This document shows positions 5,425-11,911 of a DNA stretch of 11,911 nt, piece by piece. The notes beneath the pieces are model-generated. The model saw only the letters and a program-made list of their open reading frames with translations, was not told where the DNA came from and did not search any database. The DNA lies in assembly GCA_001775355.1 (NCBI GenBank), contig MEWM01000135.1:518-12428 (forward strand). Reading direction: 5' to 3'. This stretch comes from a candidate division Zixibacteria bacterium RBG_16_43_9. GTDB taxonomy: Bacteria > Zixibacteria > MSB-5A5 > RBG-16-43-9. A program made the position numbers and the translations under genes. How positions within the stretch are numbered: position 1 is the first letter of the stretch; every line of letters begins with the position of its first letter.

Positions 5425-6471
5425 CTATGGAAACAGCACTACCTTCCCGGATTCCTTATTGGGTGAGAGGAGTGCATCTATTCCTTTCTGGAAATCCTTT
5501 AAGGGAAATTTGTGGGTGATGACCGGGCTGGGGTCGACTAATTTGTTGTTTAAAAGATTGGAAAGCTCATACCAGGTCTGGAACATCAGGCGTCCGTTTA
5601 TTCCGATTATCTTTGCTCCTTTGAAAATCACATTGGCATTCAGATCGAAAAGGATTTTGTCGGATGGTATTCCGAAAGCGGTAAAAGTTCCTCCCTTTTT
5701 CAGGATTTTAAACCCATCCTCAATTGCCTTTGGAGCGCCGGTCATCTCCAAGACCACGTCTACACCTTCGCCTGAGGTTTGCTCCATTATCTCATCTGCC
5801 GGACTGCTATTTTGAATGCTTAAAGCCACGTCTGCGCCCATCTTTTTCAGAAGCTCAACCCTGAAGGGAAATTCTCCAACTGCAAATACTTTCGCCGCTC
5901 CGACTGCCTTTGCAATTCCTACTGCAAAGCACCCGATCGGTCCATCGCCTAATATGGCGATTATCTTTCCCTGAACATCGCTTTCCATAACTGTATAAGT
6001 GGCATTTCCAAAAGGCTCCTGGATCGAGGCAATTTGAGGAGGCAGGCTGGGGTCGTTTTTCCACACGCAGATATCCGGGATAGCGATATATTCGGCAAAG
6101 GCGCCATCTGTGTCCACGCCCAATATCTTCAAATTTTTGCAGATATGCATCTTGCCGGTTCTACATTGATAACAGGTCTGGTCAGGGATATGAGTCTCCG
6201 CTGAGACAAAATCACCGACCTTTGCTCTTTTCACCTGGGAGCCGATTTCCACTACTTCACCGGCACATTCATGTCCGAACACCAGAGGAGGTTTGATCCT
6301 GTTCTGAGCCCAGTTATCCCAGTTATAAATATGCAGGTCAGTTCCGCAGATGGAGCAGGCTTTGACCTTCACCAGAACCATATCCGGACCGATTTTCGGG
6401 ATTTCGACATAGTCTAATTCTGCGCCCGGGGCTTTGTTCTTCTTCATCACTGCCAGCATCTTGTCTGCCAT
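5425..6471 (-). CDS. tdh: L-threonine 3-dehydrogenase-like zinc alcohol dehydrogenase
   Basis: A 348-residue medium-chain zinc dehydrogenase (E. coli Tdh is 341). Threonine dehydrogenase hallmarks are CGTDLHIYNWDNWAQNRIKPP (catalytic Cys42), FGHE (His67, Glu68) and IASIQEPFGNATYTV (148-161). Tdh oxidises threonine to 2-amino-3-ketobutyrate with NAD+, normally followed by a CoA ligase (Kbl) that yields glycine; no kbl is next to it. The dinucleotide fold carries GDGPIG (175-180). Two oddities: the structural zinc site has Asp97 in place of the first Cys (then C100, C103, C111), and the usual acidic residue that binds the NAD ribose appears as GE (199-200), shifted by one. ATG 6471 has AAGGAG five bases upstream. 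Another related polyol or threonine-like dehydrogenase is possible. It has its own promoter and is the last gene of the right block. Confidence 0.82.
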   Translation of the reverse strand: MADKMLAVMKKNKAPGAELDYVEIPKIGPDMVLVKVKACSICGTDLHIYNWDNWAQNRIKPPLVFGHECAGEVVEIGSQVKRAKVGDFVSAETHIPDQTCYQCRTGKMHICKNLKILGVDTDGAFAEYIAIPDICVWKNDPSLPPQIASIQEPFGNATYTVMESDVQGKIIAILGDGPIGCFAVGIAKAVGAAKVFAVGEFPFRVELLKKMGADVALSIQNSSPADEIMEQTSGEGVDVVLEMTGAPKAIEDGFKILKKGGTFTAFGIPSDKILFDLNANVIFKGAKIIGINGRLMFQTWYELSNLLNNKLVDPSPVITHKFPLKDFQKGIDALLSPNKESGKVVLFP

Positions 6472-6522
6472 CTTTGCTCCTTATTTCAGATTTTCAAATG
6501 ATCAAATTTAAAGTTTGTGAAA

Positions 6523-6550
6523 AATATAACGAATCAAAAGGATTTGTCAA
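6523..6550 (-). promoter_or_regulatory. Sigma-70-like promoter of the threonine dehydrogenase-like gene
   Basis: On the minus strand TTGACA (6545-6550) and TATATT (6523-6528) are spaced 16 bp. Transcription would begin near 6516, giving a leader of about 45 nt with AAGGAG close to the ATG. No operator palindrome is evident in the AT-rich leader. Confidence 0.55.
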
Positions 6551-6566
6551 GGAGGAAAGAACCAAA

Positions 6567-6631
6567 GGGCTTGATGAATCAAGCCCCTGCAACCGCATTT
6601 TGTAGGGGTTCGATTCATCGAACCCCAAAAT
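6567..6631. repeat. Two related palindromes joined by a GTAGGGG-family flank
   Basis: GGGCTTGAT-GA-ATCAAGCCC (6567-6586) and GGGGTTCGAT-TC-ATCGAACCCC (6605-6626) share the middle GATGAATC in opposite orientation, so they are inverted, diverged copies. Between them is CATTTTGTAGGGG (6596-6608), the inverse of the 13-mer at 4706-4718. The two stems differ at paired positions while staying fully self-complementary. Confidence 0.8.
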
Positions 6632-6646
6632 GTCTCTGTTCTACTA

Positions 6647-6734
6647 TCATTGCGAGGAGTCCATCTGGACGACGAAGCAATCCCTATCTTACTCAGTCAA
6701 CGGATTGCTTCGCCCAGATGGGCTCGCAATGACA
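6647..6734. repeat. Paired inverted repeat, TGTCATTGCGAG subfamily, after prmC
   Basis: TCATTGCGAG (6647-6656) faces CTCGCAATGA (6723-6732), and GAAGCAATCC (6674-6683) faces GGATTGCTTC (6702-6711). The inner hairpins GTCCA-TC-TGGAC and GCCCA-GA-TGGGC differ from those at 4717-4799 but keep pairing. It ends 7 bases after the prmC stop and could act as an mRNA 3' hairpin there. Confidence 0.85.
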
Positions 6735-6741
6735 TCTCAAT

Positions 6742-7614
6742 TCACCTCTTGATCGCGAACACCACTCTTTCAATCCCCGCCAGGTCTTTTATGATCTCTG
6801 TAGAGGCGAATTCAGTTTTGGCTTCGATTATTTTTCTTACTTTCTGTGCCTGATTAAATCCTGTTTCCAAGACAAGAATTCCGTTCCCCTTCTTCAAGAA
6901 CATAACAGATTGATCAATTATCTTCTGATACAATCCCTCCTTCACGAACAAAGCCACTCCCGGCTCAAAATCCCTGACCTCTTTCGGCAGGATGTCTTTT
7001 TCCTCCTTTTTTACATAGGGAGGATTTGAAACCACAGCATCAATCTTCTGTTCCAGATTCTTACCTTCCAAGGATGCAAAAAGGTCTCCGCATAAAAATT
7101 CGATTCTGTCTTCGAGTTTATTAATTTCTGCATTCTCTTTTGCAAGGGAGAGGGCTTCTGAGGATATGTCTATGGCATAGATAAAAGAGTTCTTCAGATG
7201 ATATGCTAAAGCGATTGCGATGTTCCCGGCACCTGTGCCGATATCGATGATCTTCAGATGATCAGATTCCTTTTTTTCTTTTTTGAAATACTCTATGACC
7301 TTTGAGACTAAAATTTCTGTTTCCGGGCGGGGGATTAAAGCCCTGGAATCGACTTTGAATTTCAAGCCGAAGAATTCTGTCTCACCAATGACGTACTGTA
7401 AAGGCTTACCTTTTAACCTTTTTTCGACCAGACGTTTGAGCCTCTCCTCCTGTTCGGAAGACAAGACCCTCTGGCTGTCCAGATAAAGCTCTGTTCTTTT
7501 TAAATTGAGGATATGACCTAAGAGAAGCTCTGCTTCTACTCGTGGACTTTCAATATCTTTTTTCCAGAAAATCTCGGTAGTAGACTTGAGGGTTTCTGAA
7601 ATGGTTCTGCCCAT
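6742..7614 (-). CDS. prmC: Peptide chain release factor N5-glutamine methyltransferase
   Basis: A 290-residue enzyme that methylates the glutamine of the GGQ loop in release factors RF1 and RF2 using SAM. The N-terminal helical domain (SPRVEAELLLGHILNLKRTELYL, 23-45) recognises the factor. The catalytic domain has IPRPETE (95-101), motif I DIGTGAG (124-130) and the diagnostic NPPY (197-200), which holds the glutamine amide, and ends with DLAGIERVV. Length and order match PrmC/HemK fully. The start at ATG 7614 lies only 3 bases after the stop of the short Tat-signal ORF and has no ribosome site of its own, suggesting coupled translation. The RF1 gene lies upstream in the same direction near the window edge, the usual prfA-prmC linkage, here interrupted by four other genes. 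Confidence 0.95.
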   Translation of the reverse strand: MGRTISETLKSTTEIFWKKDIESPRVEAELLLGHILNLKRTELYLDSQRVLSSEQEERLKRLVEKRLKGKPLQYVIGETEFFGLKFKVDSRALIPRPETEILVSKVIEYFKKEKKESDHLKIIDIGTGAGNIAIALAYHLKNSFIYAIDISSEALSLAKENAEINKLEDRIEFLCGDLFASLEGKNLEQKIDAVVSNPPYVKKEEKDILPKEVRDFEPGVALFVKEGLYQKIIDQSVMFLKKGNGILVLETGFNQAQKVRKIIEAKTEFASTEIIKDLAGIERVVFAIKR

Positions 7615-7617
7615 AGG

Positions 7618-7860
7618 TCAGGAGGTAAATCTGAAGTTTGCCCAGTCATCCAGACCATTTTCGATTCTTCCATGAAATTCAGTCGCCAGAGTCGAGGTGG
7701 AACACCCCTTTTGAGGTGAGCCATAGAGCCAGTTAGTGGGGGGAATAAATTCTATTCGGTCTGAGGAAAAGGCTTTTACATTCCTTCTGAGGAAAGAAGG
7801 AAACAAATATATGCCCAAACCTGAAAGACCTAAAGTTCTGATGAATTTTCTGCGGTTCAT
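7618..7860 (-). CDS. Short hypothetical protein with twin-arginine-like signal peptide (possibly a truncated gene)
   Basis: An 80-residue ORF starting NRRKFIRTLGLSGLGIYLFPSFL: a twin-arginine motif (RRKFI) followed by a hydrophobic stretch, as expected of a Tat export signal. The remaining 50 or so residues (GCSTSTLATEFHGRIENGLDDWANFRF) match no family I recognise and contain one cysteine. GGAAG lies 8 bases before the ATG. The stop is 3 bases before prmC, so it appears to be co-translated with it. Tat passengers are usually longer folded proteins, so this may be the surviving N-terminus of a larger gene cut by deletion or frameshift. Other frames in this stretch do not continue it. A large repeat cluster begins 22 bp upstream of its start. 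Confidence 0.5.
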   Translation of the reverse strand: MNRRKFIRTLGLSGLGIYLFPSFLRRNVKAFSSDRIEFIPPTNWLYGSPQKGCSTSTLATEFHGRIENGLDDWANFRFTS

Positions 7861-7882
7861 ATTTTGTCTTCCATTTACACTC

Positions 7883-7995
7883 GGTAGCCGCAGACTTTAG
7901 TCTGCGGGTGGAGACCCCAGTGAGCGGGATTTCGCAAAGCTCAACAAGCTCCACCCCTACGCGAATCCATGCGCAAGCTGAAGCTTGCGGCTACC
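7883..7995. repeat. GTAGCCGCA inverted repeat with two different hairpin cores
   Basis: GGTAGCCGCA (7883-7892) and TGCGGCTACC (7986-7995) are exact reverse complements. Inside, CCGCAGACT-TT-AGTCTGCGG (7888-7907) and CGCAAGCT-GA-AGCTTGCG (7972-7989) are perfect hairpins. Read outward-in, both arms are GTAGCCGCA plus a different self-complementary core plus TGCG. The spacer (7908-7971) contains a further weak pair, GGTGGAG and CTCCACC. Confidence 0.85.
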
Positions 7996-8003
7996 AATTT
8001 TCT

Positions 8004-8038
8004 CTTGCCAGGTCAGTCCGCCTCTGGCGGATGGCAAG
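8004..8038. repeat. Nested hairpin with TCCGCC/GGCGGA core
   Basis: CTTGCCA (8004-8010) faces TGGCAAG (8032-8038) around TCCGCC-TCT-GGCGGA (8017-8031). The same core with other loops occurs at 5189-5203 and within 3585-3671. It sits downstream of tldE and might mark a transcript end, but lacks a T-run. Confidence 0.65.
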
Positions 8039-8061
8039 CGCTACACTCATTTTCTTCTCCA

Positions 8062-8091
8062 CCCTTGAACCTTTAAACCTTTGAACCTTTG
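8062..8091. repeat. Short tandem CCTTTGAA-like repeat after tldE
   Basis: Three imperfect copies of a word close to CCTTTGAA follow one another within 30 bases, just downstream of the tldE stop. Copy length is about 9-10 bp. No function is apparent. Confidence 0.5.
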
Positions 8092-8095
8092 TTTA

Positions 8096-9418
8096 CTACC
8101 CTCCGATGAAATTAAATTTGTTTATCTTCATCGCCGGCACGTACATCAAAACACCGTACTGGGGGCAGAGTTTCCTTTCTTTAGTCATCAACTCTACATT
8201 GGAAAAAGCTTCCAAAATGCTCTGACCGATGCGCATATTCTTAACTGCTGATTTTATCTTGCCATTTTCTATCAAAAAAGTCCCATCCCGGGTTGTGCCA
8301 GTGACCTGGGCCTTCATCGGGTTCATATAATTAATATACCAGAAATGGGTGATCAGGATTCCTTTGTCAGTTGAGGCTATCATCTCATCTAAAGTTGAAT
8401 TTCCAGGTGAAATGAGCATATTCTTAGGATAAGGACCAAAGGTGTTATTGGGCTGAAGCGCATGTCCGGTTGATTCAGTCTTATTCTTGTTCGCATAATA
8501 CGAATTATAAACCACTCCCTTTCCGATGCCGTTTTCTATCAAGACGACTTTTTTCTTGGTCACTCCTTCATAATCAAACGGCATACTTTTCATCACCGGG
8601 TCATAAGGATCCTCGATTATGGTGATATTATCACCGGTTATCTTTTCACCTATTTTCATAAAGCTTCTACCTTCGGAGAAGGTTTTCCCACCGAAACCTA
8701 AGAAAGCCAAGAATAGAAGGAAAGATGCCACTGCCGCTTCCTCTAAGATAACTGTATACTCACCTGGCGGAAGCTCCACCGGATTTCTAGATGATAAAGC
8801 TTTCTCCACTGCAATCTGGCTAAGCTTATCAGTATTTATGTCTTTTACCTCTCTGGAAAACCCTTGAGCCCAGCCTGACTGTTCATCTTTACTCACAGTT
8901 AAGGAGAAATTTGCTTTGGTCTCCTGAAAATATTGTCTTGTCCCCAGGGAATTAACCACTGCCGTAACATCAGTCTCAGTTTGAAAAGCTCCTGCAGAGA
9001 TTAGATCATTCTTTTGAGACTTGTCAACAGCTATTTTGACACCTTTAGCTCTATCGTCAGGAGAGAAATTATGAGTGTTATTATAAAAACCCTTTACTTC
9101 TGGTGCTGGACCTGATTTAGGTAATAAGACGAAATCAGGGTCATCTTTTTGATTTTTCGCAATCTCAATTGCATCTTTAACGACTTTTTTGATCCCGTCC
9201 TCATCTATTTTATTGGTCACAGCTACGCCAAGCTTTTTACCTAATACTGCTCTAGCCATAACCGTATGATCAGCTCTTCCCATATTCTGGTGAATGATGT
9301 TCTCTGCAAATCTGGTCAGATAAAAATCCTCCTCCAATAAAAGCAACTCAATCTGGTCTGCATCTGAATATTTCAGACCCTTTTCCAAAATCTCTAAGGC
9401 TTTTCCTTTTGAAATCAT
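8096..9418 (-). CDS. tldE: TldE/PmbA family subunit of the TldD-TldE protease
   Basis: A 440-residue member of the PmbA/TldE family, the partner without the metal motif. In known systems TldD and TldE form a heterodimeric zinc metalloprotease that cleaves unfolded peptides, for example trimming the microcin B17 leader and degrading the CcdA antitoxin. The family pattern is seen in the N-terminal FAENIIHQNMGRADHTVMARAVLGKKLGVAVTN region, in the central VILEEAAVASFLLFLAFLGFGGK segment where TldD has its HExxxH helix, and in the C-terminal TGTTRDGTFLIENGKI. It begins 4 bases after the tldD stop, so the two are co-transcribed. The substrate here is unknown; no bacteriocin precursor was found next to it. 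A repeat cluster follows the stop. Confidence 0.93.
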   Translation of the reverse strand: MISKGKALEILEKGLKYSDADQIELLLLEEDFYLTRFAENIIHQNMGRADHTVMARAVLGKKLGVAVTNKIDEDGIKKVVKDAIEIAKNQKDDPDFVLLPKSGPAPEVKGFYNNTHNFSPDDRAKGVKIAVDKSQKNDLISAGAFQTETDVTAVVNSLGTRQYFQETKANFSLTVSKDEQSGWAQGFSREVKDINTDKLSQIAVEKALSSRNPVELPPGEYTVILEEAAVASFLLFLAFLGFGGKTFSEGRSFMKIGEKITGDNITIIEDPYDPVMKSMPFDYEGVTKKKVVLIENGIGKGVVYNSYYANKNKTESTGHALQPNNTFGPYPKNMLISPGNSTLDEMIASTDKGILITHFWYINYMNPMKAQVTGTTRDGTFLIENGKIKSAVKNMRIGQSILEAFSNVELMTKERKLCPQYGVLMYVPAMKINKFNFIGG

Positions 9419-9422
9419 AAGA

Positions 9423-10868
9423 TCAGCTTCCTACTTTCACATTTCTGAACCTGGCAGGGGATGCTCCCTGGCCTGTTCGGGCGTTTTGCCCGGGTTGACC
9501 TTTACCACAATTGGGTGTGCCCCAGACTTTGAAATATTTTTCGCTGCAGATTCCATCGCAGGAGTTCCAGAACTCAACTGTATTGCCTGAATAAGTCGGG
9601 TTTTTTATCATCTCACCCAATTTTCCGTTTTTTATCTCCCAGCCGATCTGGCATCCCATCTGGAAATTCTCCCGGTTATCATCTATGCTCCAGGAGGAGA
9701 CTGTCTCCATATAGATTCCGTCATCCACTTCAGAAATCAAATCCTCAAAACTATAATTCCCAGGTATAAGAATCGTATTGGTCATACGGATAATCGGGAT
9801 ATTTCCCCAGCCTTCAGCTCTCATCGAGCCGTTGGATGAAGTTTTGACCAATGATGCAGTTTCCCTTGATGTCAAGTATCCCACGAGTAGCCCATCCTGG
9901 ATGAGGTCTTTTCTTTCGGCTTTGACCCCCTCATCATCATAACCGAAGCTTCCCAGACCGCCGGGATAAGTTGGGTCTGTTACAACGTTGATCACATCTG
10001 AGGCATATTTGAGTTTGTTCAATTTATCCAGTGTCGCAAAGCTTGTCCCGGAAAAGTTTTTCTCCGCGCCCAAGACCCTGTCCAATTCTAATGGATGACC
10101 GATAGACTCGTGAATCTGCAATGAAAGCTGAGCACCATCTAAAACCAACGCCTTTATTCCTGACGGACAATCTTTAGCTGAAAGCAAAGCTTTTGCCTGC
10201 TGGGCTATTTTTTCACAGTTTTCCTCAAGGTTTAACTCATTGATCAACTCATACCCTTTACACTCATATTGACCATTGGAATCCGGATAAGACCTTTTTC
10301 CCATCTCCCTTCTGGATTTCATAGCTGTTGCTTCTATGCCTGCTCCGCTCTGGATTAACATCTGCTCAATTTGAGAGCCTTCTGAGCTTGAAAAGAATCT
10401 GCTCTCTTTTCTGAAATCCATAAAGGCAGAAGCTGAGGTGATGCCATCTGTTTTCCTTAACAATTGATCTAAGGCTAAAAGGTAATCTAATTTTTCTTTG
10501 AGGGGGATGGTAAAAGGGTCTATCTGGACTGGATTTCTGTATGAATCTTTAGTCTTACTAAGAAGAGCCAAGACTAAATCGTTTTTCTTGAGCTTGGCTG
10601 AGGCTCTGGCAATTTTTACTGCAAGGTCAGCGGTTTTCTTAAGGTTATTTTCATTCAGATCAGAAGAGGAGGCAAAGCCCCAGGCACCATCTGCAATTAC
10701 CCTTATCCCAAAGCCAAAAGAGTTGTTTTTCTCAAGTAACTTCGATGCTCCGTTTTCGACCGAGATGTTCTCATCCTCAGTATTGACAATCCTGATGTCC
10801 GCATAACTTGCCCCTTTTGATTTGGCGGAATTCAGGGCAATCTCTGAGGCTTTTTTAAAATTGATCAT
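9423..10868 (-). CDS. tldD: TldD metalloprotease subunit
   Basis: A 481-residue protein of the TldD family, full length. The metal site is the HExxxH-type motif HESIGHPLELD (His253, Glu254, His258), and the C-terminal TPNCGKGQPGQ supplies the conserved cysteine at 454. Other family segments are SFGFGIRVIADGAWGFASS (50-68) and LGSFGYDDEGVKAERKDLIQDGLLVGYLTSR. It is the catalytic half that acts with TldE, encoded immediately downstream. Its ATG overlaps the stop of the upstream membrane protein gene as ATGA (4-bp overlap), so the three genes are probably translated together. The protease is cytoplasmic in known cases and works on peptides threaded into a closed chamber. Nothing is truncated or missing. 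Confidence 0.95.
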   Translation of the reverse strand: MINFKKASEIALNSAKSKGASYADIRIVNTEDENISVENGASKLLEKNNSFGFGIRVIADGAWGFASSSDLNENNLKKTADLAVKIARASAKLKKNDLVLALLSKTKDSYRNPVQIDPFTIPLKEKLDYLLALDQLLRKTDGITSASAFMDFRKESRFFSSSEGSQIEQMLIQSGAGIEATAMKSRREMGKRSYPDSNGQYECKGYELINELNLEENCEKIAQQAKALLSAKDCPSGIKALVLDGAQLSLQIHESIGHPLELDRVLGAEKNFSGTSFATLDKLNKLKYASDVINVVTDPTYPGGLGSFGYDDEGVKAERKDLIQDGLLVGYLTSRETASLVKTSSNGSMRAEGWGNIPIIRMTNTILIPGNYSFEDLISEVDDGIYMETVSSWSIDDNRENFQMGCQIGWEIKNGKLGEMIKNPTYSGNTVEFWNSCDGICSEKYFKVWGTPNCGKGQPGQNARTGQGASPARFRNVKVGS

Positions 10869-11725
10869 ATGCTGTGAGGGATAAGGTAAATTGCTAAAGT
10901 TAAAATGTATCCTAATATGCCAAACCAGGCCAGGGTTTTATCCGGCAAAAGATTTTTAGTTTTGTCCTTCTTAAAGGCTGAGCCTTTTATCAGAATCAAA
11001 AAGATAATCCAGTAGAATATAAGAATCGAGGTCTTGCTGTCAGTTATATCCGTGAAAATTGGGAAACCTCCCCAGATCTCTCCAAAGGTCAGGTTGGTAA
11101 CCAGAATACCTAAAGGGACTCCTCCGATGAAAGAAAGAATTGTCGCCCACAGACTGTAAACAGAGAGTTGTCTGAGCGAATCTTTGCCCCATAATACCTC
11201 CAGGGAAGAGAACAGAACCAAGAATACAAAGAAAACAGAGGCAAACATCATCAGCACATGAGGTCCGATAACATAAGGAGGGACTTTACCCTTGAATTTA
11301 ACCAGAAAAGGATTGTTTAAAAGGTCCAATTTTTCAGGCAAGGTCAATATTCTCTTACCCTGGCTATCAGATAAGGAAAGATAATAATAGGCCCTTTTCC
11401 CTTTTGGCTGTGAAGGAATAACTGCTGAAAACTGGTTAGCTTTTCCTTCGACTGGCTGCATTCTCAGACTGGTGTATTCACCTTCTCCTTTTCCAATCTT
11501 GTAAAAAAGGTTTAATGAATACTTATCCGCGGTTTCCGGAGTCGTTAGGGTGGCAATTATTTCTACTTCACCTGATCCGACTTTCTCAGTGACAGTTGTA
11601 TGGGAAAGCTTTATTGCACCTGAGGTGACTTCCTCAAACTCTGGCACGCGTATAGATATGTGCCGGGCGATGCCGAGTAAAATAACGGTCAAAACGAAAG
11701 CTAAGACGTATTTGAAAAGCTTCAT
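10865..11725 (-). CDS. Uncharacterised membrane protein with N-terminal exported domain
   Basis: I do not recognise a named family. The 286-residue protein has one hydrophobic segment at residues 4-21 (anchor or uncleaved signal) and a soluble region of about 25-150 rich in beta-strand patterns. That region ends in AYYYLSLSDSQGKRILTLPE, which recalls the YYxxxxDxxG strands of Ig-like or fibronectin-type domains (inference). Four further hydrophobic segments follow, near 153-176, 189-213, 232-248 and 266-284. The predicted layout is an outward-facing domain followed by a helical bundle. A strong Shine-Dalgarno run (GGAGGGAGG) precedes the ATG, 10 bases after the prfA stop. The stop overlaps tldD by 4 bp. 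Tight coupling to a peptide-cleaving protease suggests a shared role, unproven. Confidence 0.75.
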   Translation of the reverse strand: MKLFKYVLAFVLTVILLGIARHISIRVPEFEEVTSGAIKLSHTTVTEKVGSGEVEIIATLTTPETADKYSLNLFYKIGKGEGEYTSLRMQPVEGKANQFSAVIPSQPKGKRAYYYLSLSDSQGKRILTLPEKLDLLNNPFLVKFKGKVPPYVIGPHVLMMFASVFFVFLVLFSSLEVLWGKDSLRQLSVYSLWATILSFIGGVPLGILVTNLTFGEIWGGFPIFTDITDSKTSILIFYWIIFLILIKGSAFKKDKTKNLLPDKTLAWFGILGYILTLAIYLIPHSI

Positions 11726-11735
11726 TCCTCCCTCC

Positions 11736-11911
11736 TTATTTTAAAACCTTTTCATTTTGTAACTTCTCAGCCTGTTCCTCTCTTTCCAGGACTGCTATTA
11801 GCTCATCCAGGTCCCCGGACAGAACGTCCTCCAGGCGATGCAGGGTCAAGCCGATCCGGTGATCAGTGATCCGGTTCTGGGGGAAATTATAGGTCCTGAT
11901 CTTCTCTGACC
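11736..11911 (-). CDS. prfA: Peptide chain release factor 1, C-terminal end (5' part outside window)
   Basis: The last 57 residues and the TAA stop are present. [20 protein letters not shown] and [17 protein letters not shown] are the highly conserved RF1/RF2 C-terminal segment that follows the GGQ domain. The ending [11 protein letters not shown] and the LTLH wording favour RF1. RF1 reads UAA and UAG stops and releases the peptide on the ribosome. The GGQ loop and codon-recognition residues lie outside the window. Its upstream neighbours cannot be seen. It heads the run of minus-strand genes that ends at prmC, the enzyme that modifies it. Confidence 0.93.
   Translation of the reverse strand, partial: SEKIRTYNFPQNRITDHRIGLTLHRLEDVLSGDLDELIAVLEREEQAEKLQNEKVLK

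Noticed and set aside
7733..7954. Second short minus-strand frame overlapping the Tat-signal ORF
   Set aside because: Its N-terminal part is translated from the GTAGCCGCA repeat, and it overlaps the better-supported Tat-signal ORF in another frame.
7618..9418. RiPP/bacteriocin cluster around TldD/TldE
   Set aside because: No modification enzyme, transporter or precursor with a recognisable leader and core was found; TldD/TldE pairs also occur widely without such clusters.

Overview
The window comes from a bacterium: it encodes the end of peptide chain release factor 1, PrmC, a TldD/TldE pair and a tRNA-Lys, with Shine-Dalgarno sites and sigma-70-like promoters. No gene identifies the phylum. 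The style resembles uncultivated environmental bacteria: moderate GC, compact operons, and gaps packed with palindromic repeats. That placement is inference.

Left block (1-3515, all minus strand, transcribed right to left). A promoter at 3486-3515 drives a corrinoid protein, a zinc homocysteine S-methyltransferase that overlaps it by 20 bp, and a stand-alone methionine-synthase activation-domain protein. After a large cruciform repeat comes an MttB-like methyltransferase that runs off the left edge. Together these look like a methionine synthase taken apart into separate proteins. The folate-binding module is not visible, and an MttB-type (methylated amine) methyltransferase sits next to the set. 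The plausible job is methyl-X + homocysteine -> methionine through a corrinoid protein; this is inferred.

Middle block (3516-5424). A plus-strand SAM methyltransferase with a Trm112-like N-terminus is followed by about 740 bp holding one gene, tRNA-Lys(CUU). The rest of that stretch is a dense series of palindromic repeats. One three-hairpin cassette lies exactly between the tRNA promoter and the tRNA.

Right block (5425-11911, all minus strand). In transcription order: prfA (C-terminal end only), an unknown membrane protein, tldD, tldE, a repeat cluster, a short Tat-signal ORF, prmC, a repeat pair, then a threonine-3-dehydrogenase-like gene with its own promoter. prfA and prmC (the enzyme that methylates RF1) therefore stay in one locus but are separated by the TldD/TldE cassette.

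The strongest hunt signals are (1) the split, folate-module-free methionine synthase set beside MttB, and (2) several repeat families that keep constant flanks while the hairpin core between them changes on both sides of the stem, so that pairing is preserved.
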